In this document: positions 26,286 through 34,240 of the stretch, piece after piece
Position numbering within the stretch: the first letter of the stretch is position 1
Layout: each line of letters begins with the position of its first letter
Source: Bacteroides sp.
GTDB taxonomy: Bacteria; Bacteroidota; Bacteroidia; Bacteroidales; Muribaculaceae
Assembly: GCA_014802425.1 (NCBI GenBank)
Contig: JAAVCH010000008.1
Span: forward strand, 5,710 to 69,709
Length of the DNA: 64,000 bases
Reading direction: 5' to 3'
Program-made: the position numbers and the translations under genes
The notes under the pieces: generated by a model
Databases searched by the model: none
What the model saw: the letters and a program-made list of their open reading frames with translations, nothing else
What the model was told of the DNA's origin: nothing

Positions 26286-27332
26286 ATGAAAAAACTATCA
26301 ATCATATGGGGTCTGGCCGCTCTTGTGCTCGGTCTCTCCTCCTGCAAGCAGGAGTCCGATCCGCAGTACCACGCCCCCACCTCCTTCACCATCAACGAGC
26401 CCGCGCTGAAGAACCAGGTGTTCCGCTGCGCTTCCGAGATGACCGACACGGAGACCTTCAACCTCTTCGCCACCCAGCCTGACTACGGCTACTCCGCCGT
26501 GGCACAGTATTCGGCCCTCGTTTCCCTCGACCCCGACGCTCCGGTCGAGGAATGGGAAGAACTCCCCAACGAAACTCCCACATCGGCCGCCATGTCGATC
26601 AAGACTTTCGAGCTCGGCGCGGCCATCAACCGCCTCCTTGACGTGGCCGACGAGGATGAGTTCAACGCCAACAACTACGGCAACACCGAGTTCAAGTGCT
26701 ACTTCAAGGGTGTCTGCGAGCTCAACGGCGTCGAAGGTTCGCGCATCGTCAGCGACAACACCGTATCCTACGACAAGGTCATGATCACCTACGCCGTCAA
26801 GAGTCCGGGCTGGATTTACATCTGCGGCGACGTGCAGAACATCGAGACCAACGTAGCCAACGGCTTCACGGCTCCCAGCATGTCCAACTATCAGCTCTAT
26901 AAGGACAACTTCGCTGTCTACGAGCCCGAGGACCGCATCGGCGAGAAGCTCTATGTCGGCGTGTTCAACATCGTGCCCAAGGATCCGAACGATGAGAAAT
27001 TCAACGACGGCTCCTACAACGAAAGCAATCCCGACGCCTGCGGACAGTTCCGCTTCTTCACCGAACTCGGAGGCTGGAAGCCCGACTTCTCGCTCGGCTC
27101 GAACGAGGCCGACTTCTACTGCGAGAAGATCACCGACAAGTGGGCTGCCGGCTATACGGGCGACATCGTCGACCAGGGCCTCGGCAACTGGGGTATCTTC
27201 GTGGAAGAGCCCACTCCCTTCACCGTCGTGGTGGACATCAACGCCGATGGCTCCAAGATCTATGTGAAGGAGGGTGTGAACACCGTCACCTTCTCCGAAC
27301 GCGAACCCGAATTCACTCCCGTAGAGGAATAA
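26286..27332 (+). CDS. SusE-like surface glycan-binding lipoprotein
   Basis: 348 residues with a lipoprotein signal (LVLGLSSC, Cys at about 20) followed by 'KQESDPQYHAPTSFTINEPAL', close to the N-terminal domain of SusE proteins. Two or three beta-sandwich modules follow; the last parts ('GWIYICGDVQN', 'GQFRFFTELGGWKPDFSLGSNEADFY', 'FTVVVDINADGSKIYVKEG') resemble SusE/SusF starch-binding modules. Located 25 nt behind susD. Predicted to be exposed on the surface and to hold alpha-glucans near SusCD; binding has not been shown. Confidence 0.8.
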   Translation: MKKLSIIWGLAALVLGLSSCKQESDPQYHAPTSFTINEPALKNQVFRCASEMTDTETFNLFATQPDYGYSAVAQYSALVSLDPDAPVEEWEELPNETPTSAAMSIKTFELGAAINRLLDVADEDEFNANNYGNTEFKCYFKGVCELNGVEGSRIVSDNTVSYDKVMITYAVKSPGWIYICGDVQNIETNVANGFTAPSMSNYQLYKDNFAVYEPEDRIGEKLYVGVFNIVPKDPNDEKFNDGSYNESNPDACGQFRFFTELGGWKPDFSLGSNEADFYCEKITDKWAAGYTGDIVDQGLGNWGIFVEEPTPFTVVVDINADGSKIYVKEGVNTVTFSEREPEFTPVEE

Positions 27333-27353
27333 TTCCCGAAGCAATCATACAGA

Positions 27354-27385
27354 GTCCCGGCGGCTCCCCGAAAGGCCGCCGGGAC
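27354..27385 (+). other. Intra-operon hairpin between susE and susF
   Basis: GTCCCGGCGGC and GCCGCCGGGAC form an 11-bp GC-rich stem with a 10-nt loop. No T run follows, so it is more likely an mRNA processing or stability element than a terminator. Confidence 0.6.
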
Positions 27386-27423
27386 CATCCAACCAAAAAG
27401 TACAAATCTACTTTTACTGAAAC

Positions 27424-28905
27424 ATGAAAAAAATCAAATTCATCTCAGCAATAGCCCTGACCCTGGCTTTGGGAGCATGCGACAACTTCGACCTTCCCAA
27501 TCCTCCGGCTCAGTCCTGGCCCGAACCCGACGGCTACTTCGAGAACAGCGGCATCGAGCTGACTCCCGTCACCGAGACCCTCAACCTCACCCAGGCCAAC
27601 GAGGCCAACCGGTTCGTGACGGTAGCCACTATCTCCAAGCTCGTCGACTTCCCCGAGGGCTACACCCTTGAAATCGACATGGAGGTGGGCGACAGCGACC
27701 AGTTCAACAAGACCGCCACGATCAGCAGCGTAATCGACGGCGACAACGTGACCGTGAACCCCGACTTCCTCAACGGCGCCATCCAGCAGGCCATCACACG
27801 TGAACCCGGCACCCTCAACGTGCCCGCGCGGTTCGTGGCCTACGCCACACGCGAGAACACACGTCTCCGCCTCGGCGGCATCGACGCCACCTACTGTCAG
27901 GAACTCCTCTCCGTCACCACCCTTGACTTCGGCATGGTGATCGAGGACACCTACTACTTCGTGCCCTGCAACGTCTCCGGCGTGCCCCAGATGGCCCAGG
28001 CCCTCAAGATGGAGAACACAGCCGGCAACAACGTATCCCCCTACGACAACCCCGAATTCGCAGTGAAGCTTGAAGTGCCCGAAGACACCGACTACTACTG
28101 GGTGATTGCCCCCGCAAGCTCGATGACGGCCGGCACCGACGCAGTGGTCTACGGCTGCAGCGCCACTGAGGACGGCATGAGCGGCAAGCTCGACACAGCC
28201 TATCCCGCAGGCCTCATGCCCATCAACGGCGACGTACTCGTGACAGTCAACATGGAGACTTCCTCCTACAGCATCAGCTATGCGTTCGAGACCCTCTATC
28301 CCGTATCCGGCCTCACCACACAGCCCAAGAACGTCATGCAGCTCTACACCGACGACTACATGAACTACTACGGCGTGACAGCCCTCAACCAGAAGTGGAC
28401 CCTCTATACCCAGGTCGACAAGAAGGGCGTGGTATTCCGTCTGGACGACACTCTCCAGCCCGAGACTTCCGAGAACGGCTACGAGGTGAACGGCTTCATC
28501 AGCTCCTCATCCGCAACCGAGCTTCCCGCCCCCGTATCAAAGAACTGCCTCTACTACGTGGACGTAAACCTCGTCAAGAAGACATTCGACGTCAAGGCCC
28601 TCGAAACACTGACAGTGATCGGAGCCGGCAACGGCTGGAACCTTGAGACAGCCACTCCGCTCAAGGCTTCCTCCAACTTCAAGACATGGGAAGCTACCGA
28701 CGTTGAGATCGGCGCCGAGTTCAAGATCAACGCCAACGGCGCATGGGACTTCGACTTCGGCGGCGAACAGGTGACCGACATCAACGGCCAGCAGGTCTAC
28801 AACCTCTCCTTCAAGGGAGGCAACATGCCCGCCGAGCCCGGCACCTACGACGTGAAGATCGACTTCTCCACAATGCCCTACGTGCTGACCCTCACCAAGA
28901 AGTAA
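27424..28905 (+). CDS. SusF/SusE-type surface starch-binding lipoprotein
   Basis: 493 residues; lipobox at Cys19 (TLALGAC) followed by 'DNFDLPNPPAQSWPEPDGYFENSGIEL'. Three to four beta modules follow. The C-terminal one ('VIGAGNGWNLETATPLKASSNFKTWEATDVEIGAEFKI...WDFDFGG...TYDVKIDFSTMPYVLTLTKK') is the classic SusE/SusF carbohydrate-binding fold with a WN aromatic site. Expected on the outer surface as an extra alpha-glucan-binding platform. Last gene of the susCDEF operon, ending 24 nt before a strong terminator. Confidence 0.85.
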   Translation: MKKIKFISAIALTLALGACDNFDLPNPPAQSWPEPDGYFENSGIELTPVTETLNLTQANEANRFVTVATISKLVDFPEGYTLEIDMEVGDSDQFNKTATISSVIDGDNVTVNPDFLNGAIQQAITREPGTLNVPARFVAYATRENTRLRLGGIDATYCQELLSVTTLDFGMVIEDTYYFVPCNVSGVPQMAQALKMENTAGNNVSPYDNPEFAVKLEVPEDTDYYWVIAPASSMTAGTDAVVYGCSATEDGMSGKLDTAYPAGLMPINGDVLVTVNMETSSYSISYAFETLYPVSGLTTQPKNVMQLYTDDYMNYYGVTALNQKWTLYTQVDKKGVVFRLDDTLQPETSENGYEVNGFISSSSATELPAPVSKNCLYYVDVNLVKKTFDVKALETLTVIGAGNGWNLETATPLKASSNFKTWEATDVEIGAEFKINANGAWDFDFGGEQVTDINGQQVYNLSFKGGNMPAEPGTYDVKIDFSTMPYVLTLTKK

Positions 28906-28928
28906 TCCACCAGCCCTATAACCGAAAT

Positions 28929-28962
28929 GGACTCCGGCCGAAAGCCGGGGTCCATTTTTTTT
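28929..28962 (+). terminator. Terminator of the susCDEF operon
   Basis: GGACTCCGGC pairs with GCCGGGGTCC across CGAAA, followed by A and eight Ts. Confidence 0.92.
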
Positions 28963-28971
28963 CATAAAAAT

Positions 28972-29002
28972 TTTGCCATATTTAAAAATTTGTCTAATTT
29001 CG
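28972..29002 (+). promoter_or_regulatory. Promoter of the secreted two-module protein
   Basis: TTTG (28972-28975), exactly 19 nt, then TAATTTCG (28995-29002). Only one base departs from the consensus. The leader is about 105 nt. Confidence 0.7.
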
Positions 29003-29113
29003 CCTCCGATTCCAATGAGCCCGAAATTAGCGACTCCTTGACCGACTCGAAAAACTCAATTTTTGCGCTTAATACAACTAAATACTTTTCTTAACCAAAA
29101 AATCTGCTTCACA

Positions 29114-30037
29114 ATGAAGAAATTTTACGCTTTTGCAGCTGCGGCCATGCTCGCAGTGTCTGCCAACGCTCAGGACGCACTCTACGCTGTAGGTGCAGGT
29201 GAAGGCCTCGGCTGGGATCCCAAGGCTCCCAAGGAATTCACATTCGTCCAGGGCGAGGGCTTCGTACTTGAAATCGCTGACCTCACCCAGCTCAAGATCT
29301 CCACTACTTTCGACGCCGAAGCTGAAGGCGACGGCTGGCCTGAATTCAACGCCGGCGTACTCGGCTGCAACTACGGCAGCGAGCAGGGTGTGGCCGTAAC
29401 TCTTGAAGAGGGCTATGCCGACAACATCGCGGCCCCCTGGAAAGGCAACTACACCATCACTGTGAGCGCCGACCTCTCCACAATCACACTTTCCACCGAC
29501 ACTCCCAAGCCCGACGAGAACGCCCTTCCGGAAATCTACGTACGCGGCGACATGAACAGCTGGGGCACTGATGAGGCCTGGATGATGACAGCCATCACAA
29601 AGGAAATGTTCAAGTTCCAGACAGGCGCCGACCAGAAAATCGCAGCCGGCGACGGCTTCAAGATCGCTGACGCTGACTGGAACGCCTACAACATCGGCGG
29701 CAACGGCGAGGATATAGACCTTGACGCCGAATACGAGGTATTCAACGGCGGCAATCCCGCCAACATGGCCCTCGCATCTGACTTCGAAGGCACAATCTAC
29801 CTCCGTCTCAACTACCAGGTCGACGAAGAGACCACAATGAGCCTCATCTACTTCTCCACTGACGGCACTGTTCCCGAGTGGTTCGAAGATGGTGGCTCAA
29901 ACGTAGCCGAGATCGCAGCCGCTGCCGAAGGTGAGGCCCAGTACTTCACTCTTCAGGGTGTACGCGTAGCCAACCCCGAAAACGGCCTCTACATCGTCGT
30001 TAAGGGCGGCAAGTCCTACAAGACTATCCTCAAGTAA
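29114..30037 (+). CDS. Secreted two-module (SusE/F-like) protein with C-terminal sorting-type tail
   Basis: 307 residues from the ATG at 29114 (MKKFYAFAAAAMLAVSANAQ, a clean signal peptide). The track's TTG at 29063 only adds untranslated leader. Residues about 20-135 and 140-255 look like two beta modules; the second ('IYVRGDMNSWGTDEAWMM', 'FKIADADWNAYNIGG', 'GTIYLRLNY') resembles SusF-type glycan-binding modules. The last about 50 residues ('EAQYFTLQGVRVANPENGLYIVVKGG') match the C-terminal sorting-like tail common in Muribaculaceae and Prevotella secreted proteins. It has its own promoter and terminator directly behind the sus operon. A released or surface starch-binding accessory role is my inference. 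Confidence 0.7.
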   Translation: MKKFYAFAAAAMLAVSANAQDALYAVGAGEGLGWDPKAPKEFTFVQGEGFVLEIADLTQLKISTTFDAEAEGDGWPEFNAGVLGCNYGSEQGVAVTLEEGYADNIAAPWKGNYTITVSADLSTITLSTDTPKPDENALPEIYVRGDMNSWGTDEAWMMTAITKEMFKFQTGADQKIAAGDGFKIADADWNAYNIGGNGEDIDLDAEYEVFNGGNPANMALASDFEGTIYLRLNYQVDEETTMSLIYFSTDGTVPEWFEDGGSNVAEIAAAAEGEAQYFTLQGVRVANPENGLYIVVKGGKSYKTILK

Positions 30038-30065
30038 TCCGACCCCGATCCAATCCCATACCGAG

Positions 30066-30097
30066 GGAGGTCCGCCGGCGGCGGACCTCCTTTTTTT
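30066..30097 (+). terminator. Terminator after the two-module protein
   Basis: GGAGGTCCGCC and GGCGGACCTCC pair around a short loop, followed by seven Ts. Confidence 0.92.
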
Positions 30098-30109
30098 CAT
30101 CCGAATGTT

Positions 30110-30136
30110 AAAAATCCACTGTTTTAGTGGATTTTT
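30110..30136. terminator. Second, bidirectional terminator-like hairpin
   Basis: AAAAATCCACT-GTTTT-AGTGGATTTTT is a perfect 11-bp stem with A and T flanks on both strands, 13 nt beyond the first terminator. Confidence 0.75.
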
Positions 30137-30148
30137 CCGAATTAGCAC

Positions 30149-30156
30149 TATCTTTG
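30149..30156 (+). promoter_or_regulatory. -7 box in front of a short ORF
   Basis: TATCTTTG is a perfect TAnnTTTG box, 20 nt before ATG 30177, but no well-spaced TTTG lies upstream. Confidence 0.5.
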
Positions 30157-30176
30157 TAAAAGACCACATTCCACTG

Positions 30177-30290
30177 ATGGAAATCATTTTTGACAAGGAG
30201 TACCTCGACTATACGATGCGTCAGACCGCAAGCGAACCATCCTTCGCAGCCAGACTCAAGAAAATCCGGCAGTACGTAGCCGCCCTGTAA
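30177..30290 (+). CDS. Putative 37-residue small protein upstream of sufB
   Basis: The ORF MEIIFDKEYLDYTMRQTA... ends in 'ARLKKIRQYVAAL'. It is not listed separately in the track (it is inside the longer 30105 frame). Support: a perfect -7 box just upstream, an isolating terminator before that, and codons ending mostly in G or C as in neighbouring genes. The sequence is amphipathic, with an acidic first half and a basic helical second half. I do not recognise it. Alternatively this is simply a leader for sufB transcription. Confidence 0.35.
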   Translation: MEIIFDKEYLDYTMRQTASEPSFAARLKKIRQYVAAL

Positions 30291-30392
30291 CTCTCCCGGC
30301 AAAGACACCCTGCAGGCGACCGCAGGGATGCGGCGAAGCGCCCGCCTTTCATTTACCGGGGTACATACGGCGGTTATCTCAAACATTTTGAC

Positions 30393-30400
30393 TATTTTTG
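30393..30400 (+). promoter_or_regulatory. -7 box of sufB
   Basis: TATTTTTG lies 12 nt before ATG 30413, leaving a leader of only about 6 nt. The track's TTG start (30398) lies inside this box. Confidence 0.6.
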
Positions 30401-30412
30401 CGTAATAATAAT

Positions 30413-31882
30413 ATGGAAAAACTCAGTCAGAATGATAAGACCTCGTCGCAGGAGATTCTCGACGAGACCACAAACTCAGAATATAAGTACGGATTCACAT
30501 CCGACATCGATACGGAAATCGTCCCCCCCGGCCTCTCGGAAGAGACCGTCAGACTCATCTCACGCCTGAAGGGGGAGCCGGAATGGCTCCTCGAATTCCG
30601 CCTGAAGGCATTCCGCTACTGGCTGACCCTCACACCGCCGGAATGGGCCCACCTCGACATACCCCCCATCGACTTCCAGGCCATCTCATACTATGCCGCC
30701 CCCAAGAAAAAGGAGCTGAAGAAAAGCATGGATGAAGTGGACCCCGAACTCGTAGAGACCTTCAACAAACTCGGCATTTCGCTCGAGGAGCAGAAGCAGC
30801 TCGCCGGAGTGGCCGTCGACGCCGTCATGGACTCCGTCAGCGTCAAGACCACACACCGCGAAAAACTCGCCGAACTCGGAGTGATCTTCTGCTCATTCTC
30901 CGAAGCCGTAAAGGACTATCCCGACCTCGTACGCAAATACCTCGGGTCGGTCGTGAGCTACCGCGACAACTTCTACGCCGCCCTCAACTCGGCCGTATTC
31001 TCCGACGGCTCGTTCGTATACATCCCCAAGGGAGTGCGCTGCCCGATGGAACTCTCCACTTATTTCCGCATCAACGCCTCGGGCACAGGCCAGTTCGAAC
31101 GCACCCTCATCGTGGCCGACGACGACGCCTACGTATCATACCTCGAAGGATGCACCGCCCCGATGCGCGATGAAAACCAGCTCCACGCCGCAATCGTGGA
31201 AATCATCGTCGAGGAACGCGCCGAAGTCAAGTACTCGACCGTGCAGAACTGGTATGCCGGCGACAAGGAGGGACGGGGAGGCATCTACAACTTCGTCACC
31301 AAACGCGGCCTCTGCCGAGGCCACCGCTCCAAGATATCCTGGACACAGGTCGAGACCGGCTCCGCCATAACCTGGAAATACCCCTCCTGCATCCTCAAAG
31401 GAGATGAATCGGTAGGGGAATTCTACAGCGTGGCCGTCACCAACAACTACCAGCAGGCCGACACCGGCACAAAGATGATACACATCGGCCGCAATTCCCG
31501 GAGCACGATCGTCAGCAAGGGAATCTCGGCCGGCAAGTCGCAGAATTCCTACCGGGGGCTGGTGCGGGTGGACCGCAATGCCTCCGGATGCCGCAACTTC
31601 ACGCAGTGCGACTCCCTGCTGATGGGCGCCGAATGCGGAGCCCACACATTCCCGGTGGTCGATGTCCGCAACTCCTCGTCAGTGGTGGAGCACGAGGCCA
31701 CCACATCCAAAATCAACGAAGCCCAGCTCTTCTACTGCATGCAGCGCGGCATACCGATGGAAGACGCCGTAGGCCTGATCGTCAACGGCTACGCCAAGGA
31801 GGTCATGAACAAGCTCCCCATGGAATTCGCCGTCGAAGCCCAGAAGCTCCTGCAGATCACCCTCGAAGGCTCAGTCGGCTGA
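30413..31882 (+). CDS. sufB: Fe-S cluster assembly scaffold subunit SufB
   Basis: 489 residues from the ATG (MEKLSQNDK). SufB family landmarks: '[43 protein letters not shown]', '[20 protein letters not shown]', '[30 protein letters not shown]' and '[23 protein letters not shown]'. With SufC and SufD it forms the scaffold on which Fe-S clusters are built from SufS-derived sulfur. Unusually, sufC, sufD and sufS do not follow; phoH does. The other subunits are presumably encoded elsewhere. No truncation is visible. Confidence 0.95.
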   Translation: MEKLSQNDKTSSQEILDETTNSEYKYGFTSDIDTEIVPPGLSEETVRLISRLKGEPEWLLEFRLKAFRYWLTLTPPEWAHLDIPPIDFQAISYYAAPKKKELKKSMDEVDPELVETFNKLGISLEEQKQLAGVAVDAVMDSVSVKTTHREKLAELGVIFCSFSEAVKDYPDLVRKYLGSVVSYRDNFYAALNSAVFSDGSFVYIPKGVRCPMELSTYFRINASGTGQFERTLIVADDDAYVSYLEGCTAPMRDENQLHAAIVEIIVEERAEVKYSTVQNWYAGDKEGRGGIYNFVTKRGLCRGHRSKISWTQVETGSAITWKYPSCILKGDESVGEFYSVAVTNNYQQADTGTKMIHIGRNSRSTIVSKGISAGKSQNSYRGLVRVDRNASGCRNFTQCDSLLMGAECGAHTFPVVDVRNSSSVVEHEATTSKINEAQLFYCMQRGIPMEDAVGLIVNGYAKEVMNKLPMEFAVEAQKLLQITLEGSVG

Positions 31883-31994
31883 TGCCTCTCCCCTGCCCCG
31901 GATTTCCGGGGCGCCCCGCCATGCCGGCGGTCAATCCCTGACAAAGGAAATCCTCCCCCCGGTCAAGGGAATCCCAATTCAGAAGCTAAGAAAA

Positions 31995-33005
31995 ATGATA
32001 GAACGCACAGTCATAGTCGACGCCATAGACCCACAGACCTTCTACGGCGTCAACAACTCCAACATAAACCTCATCCGCAACCTCTTCCCGAAGCTGCGCA
32101 TGGCCGCGCGCGGAAGCGTCATAAAGGTTATCGGCGAAGACTCCGAGACCGCCGAATTCGAACGCAAGATAAAGGCCATCGAGGCCTATGCCTCAAAATA
32201 CAACAAGCTCACCGATGAAGTCATCATCGACATCATCAAGGGGGAGCCCCCGAAACCCGTCAACTCCGAAGGAGTCATAATCTTCGGCCAGAGCGGACGC
32301 CCCATCGCCCCGCGCAACGCCAACCAGGCGAGGATGGTGCGCTCGTTTGAGGAAAACGACCTCACCTTCGCCCTCGGCCCGGCCGGTACGGGCAAGACCT
32401 ACATCGCCATAGCCCTGGCCGTGGCCGCCCTGAAGAACCGCGCCTGCAAGCGCATCATCCTCTCGCGCCCCGCGGTGGAGGCCGGAGAGAAGCTCGGCTT
32501 CCTCCCCGGCGACATGAAGGACAAGATCGACCCCTACCTGCGCCCCCTCTACGACGCCCTCGAAGACATGCTCCCCGCCGTGAAGCTCAAGGAATACATG
32601 GAAAGCGACACTATCCAGATCGCCCCCCTCGCCTTCATGCGCGGACGCACCCTCAACGACGCCGTGATAATCCTCGATGAGGCGCAGAACACCACAAAGC
32701 ATCAGATGAAGATGTTCCTGACCCGCCTCGGAGTCAACGCCAAGATGATCATCACCGGCGACGCCACCCAGATCGACCTCCCCCGCTCCACGCAGTCGGG
32801 CCTCATGCAGGCACTCCGCATCCTGCGCGGCGTGAAGGGAATCGGCATCATCGAATACGCCAAGAAGGACATCGTGCGTCATCCGCTCGTGCAGCGCATC
32901 GTCGACGCCTATGAGGCCCGCGAGGAGAAAGTGGACCGCGAATTCGAGGAGCGCCTTGCCGCCGACCCCTCAGTACCACAGCATAAAAACATCACCGAAT
33001 CATGA
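31995..33005 (+). CDS. PhoH-family ATPase
   Basis: 336 residues. The PhoH NTPase core has 'VRSFEENDLTFALGPAGTGKTYIAIALAV' (Walker A GPAGTGKT) and 'MRGRTLNDAVIILDEAQNTTKHQMKMFLTRLG' (Walker B ILDEAQN), with 'MIITGDATQIDLP' as sensor. The N-terminal 80 residues ('NLIRNLFPKLRMAARGSVIKVIGED') are the usual PhoH N-domain, KH-like. Members are RNA-associated ATPases or helicases, often next to ybeY, which is not seen here. Its stop overlaps the next ATG by 4 nt. Confidence 0.93.
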   Translation: MIERTVIVDAIDPQTFYGVNNSNINLIRNLFPKLRMAARGSVIKVIGEDSETAEFERKIKAIEAYASKYNKLTDEVIIDIIKGEPPKPVNSEGVIIFGQSGRPIAPRNANQARMVRSFEENDLTFALGPAGTGKTYIAIALAVAALKNRACKRIILSRPAVEAGEKLGFLPGDMKDKIDPYLRPLYDALEDMLPAVKLKEYMESDTIQIAPLAFMRGRTLNDAVIILDEAQNTTKHQMKMFLTRLGVNAKMIITGDATQIDLPRSTQSGLMQALRILRGVKGIGIIEYAKKDIVRHPLVQRIVDAYEAREEKVDREFEERLAADPSVPQHKNITES

Positions 33006-33721
33006 TAAAGCCCGGAGACACCGTCAGATACCTCAATTCAGTCGGCGGCGGGGTAGTGACCCGCGTAGCCGACAAGATAGCCTACGTCAACGACGAAGGC
33101 TTCGAGACCCCCTATCCCGTCAAGGAACTCGTAGTGGTGCTCCCCGCCGGCCACGAGCCCGACACCAAAGAGGCGCGCCTGATGTTTGACCAGAAAGCCT
33201 TCGACGCCGGCAAGGCCCCCACGCGCCCCGAGCCCAGGATGCAGAAGGACGCCACCCCCGCGCCGGCACCCCTCCCCCCCGCGCCCGAAACCCCCTACGG
33301 CGACCGCCTCACGATAGCCCTCGCCTTCGAGCCCTCCGACCTCAGGAGCCTCGACCGCTCGCGCTTCACCGCCGTGCTCGTCAACGACTCCAACTACACC
33401 CTCCAGTTCTACCTCGCTGGCCGCTCCGCCGAATCCCACGGATGGAAGATAATCTATCAGGGGGACGTGCAGCCCAACGAGCTCATCGACCTGGCCACCT
33501 ACACCCACGCCGACCTCGGCGAGATAGAGCGGGTGGTATTCCAGGCCATAGCCTTCAAGCAGGGGAAAGACTTCGAGGTGAAGGACCCCATCGCCGTGAT
33601 CCGCAAGCTCGACCTCACCAAATTCCACAAGCTCCACTGCTTCCGCCCCGGCCGCTTCTTCGACACCCCCGTCCTCGAATTCCCTCTCCTCAACTCCGAC
33701 CGCTTCGAAAAGCAGTCATAG
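33002..33721 (+). CDS. DUF2027 protein lacking a C-terminal Smr domain
   Basis: 239 residues. It starts 'MIKPGDTVRYLNSVGGGVVTRV', a small SH3-like start typical of DUF2027 proteins, then a Pro/Ala-rich linker (about 70-100), then a beta domain ('LTIALAFEPSDLRSL', 'TAVLVNDSNYTLQFYLAG', 'RVVFQAIAFKQGKDFEVKDPI'). Known relatives in Bacteroides continue into an Smr nuclease-like domain of about 80 residues; this one stops after 'LEFPLLNSDRFEKQS'. It is coupled to phoH by a 4-nt overlap, so a shared RNA-related role is possible but only inferred. Confidence 0.75.
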   Translation: MIKPGDTVRYLNSVGGGVVTRVADKIAYVNDEGFETPYPVKELVVVLPAGHEPDTKEARLMFDQKAFDAGKAPTRPEPRMQKDATPAPAPLPPAPETPYGDRLTIALAFEPSDLRSLDRSRFTAVLVNDSNYTLQFYLAGRSAESHGWKIIYQGDVQPNELIDLATYTHADLGEIERVVFQAIAFKQGKDFEVKDPIAVIRKLDLTKFHKLHCFRPGRFFDTPVLEFPLLNSDRFEKQS

Positions 33722-33781
33722 CCCCCGTTCCTGACCGCGATGCGAATGCAATGAGCATCCCCCATAAAAGAGCATAACCCG

Positions 33782-34219
33782 ATGAAAGAAGATAAATTCT
33801 GGACATACCCGGCAGAGACCCCGGAAGGCCTACCCCTCATAGTCACGGGACGCGACGACACCGACTCCTTCCGCGAAAGCGGAAAATACGTCTACCGCAT
33901 CACGGTCAGCATGCCCTACGCGCCGCTCCCCGACGGCCTCCCCGCCGACACCGACGCCCCTCTCCTCGAACAGGCCACCGACGCCTTCCTCGCCGAGACG
34001 CACCGCGACAAGGCCGCCGTGCTCACCGGCATCTACACCGGCGACTCCCGCCGCGACTGGATATTCTACACCCGCTCCCTCCACATCTTCCGCAATATCC
34101 TCAACCGCGCCCTCGCCCCCCTGCCCCTCCTCCCCCTCGAAATCTCCGCAGAGGAAGACCCCGCATGGGAGGAATACCTCGACATGCGCGCCCATACCTA
34201 CATCCCCGACGCCGACTGA
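33782..34219 (+). CDS. DUF695-family protein
   Basis: 145 residues, no signal peptide. It begins 'EDKFWTYPAETPEGLPLIVTGRDD', with 'YRITVSMPYAPLPDGLPADTDAPLLEQATDAFLA' and 'AAVLTGIYTGDSRRDWIFYTRSL', matching the DUF695 pattern of a cytoplasmic alpha/beta fold with two related halves. DUF695 function is unknown to me. It lies 60 nt behind the DUF2027 gene and 21 nt before the secreted amylase gene. Confidence 0.75.
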   Translation: MKEDKFWTYPAETPEGLPLIVTGRDDTDSFRESGKYVYRITVSMPYAPLPDGLPADTDAPLLEQATDAFLAETHRDKAAVLTGIYTGDSRRDWIFYTRSLHIFRNILNRALAPLPLLPLEISAEEDPAWEEYLDMRAHTYIPDAD

Positions 34220-34240
34220 CTAAAAAACTAAATAATCCAC

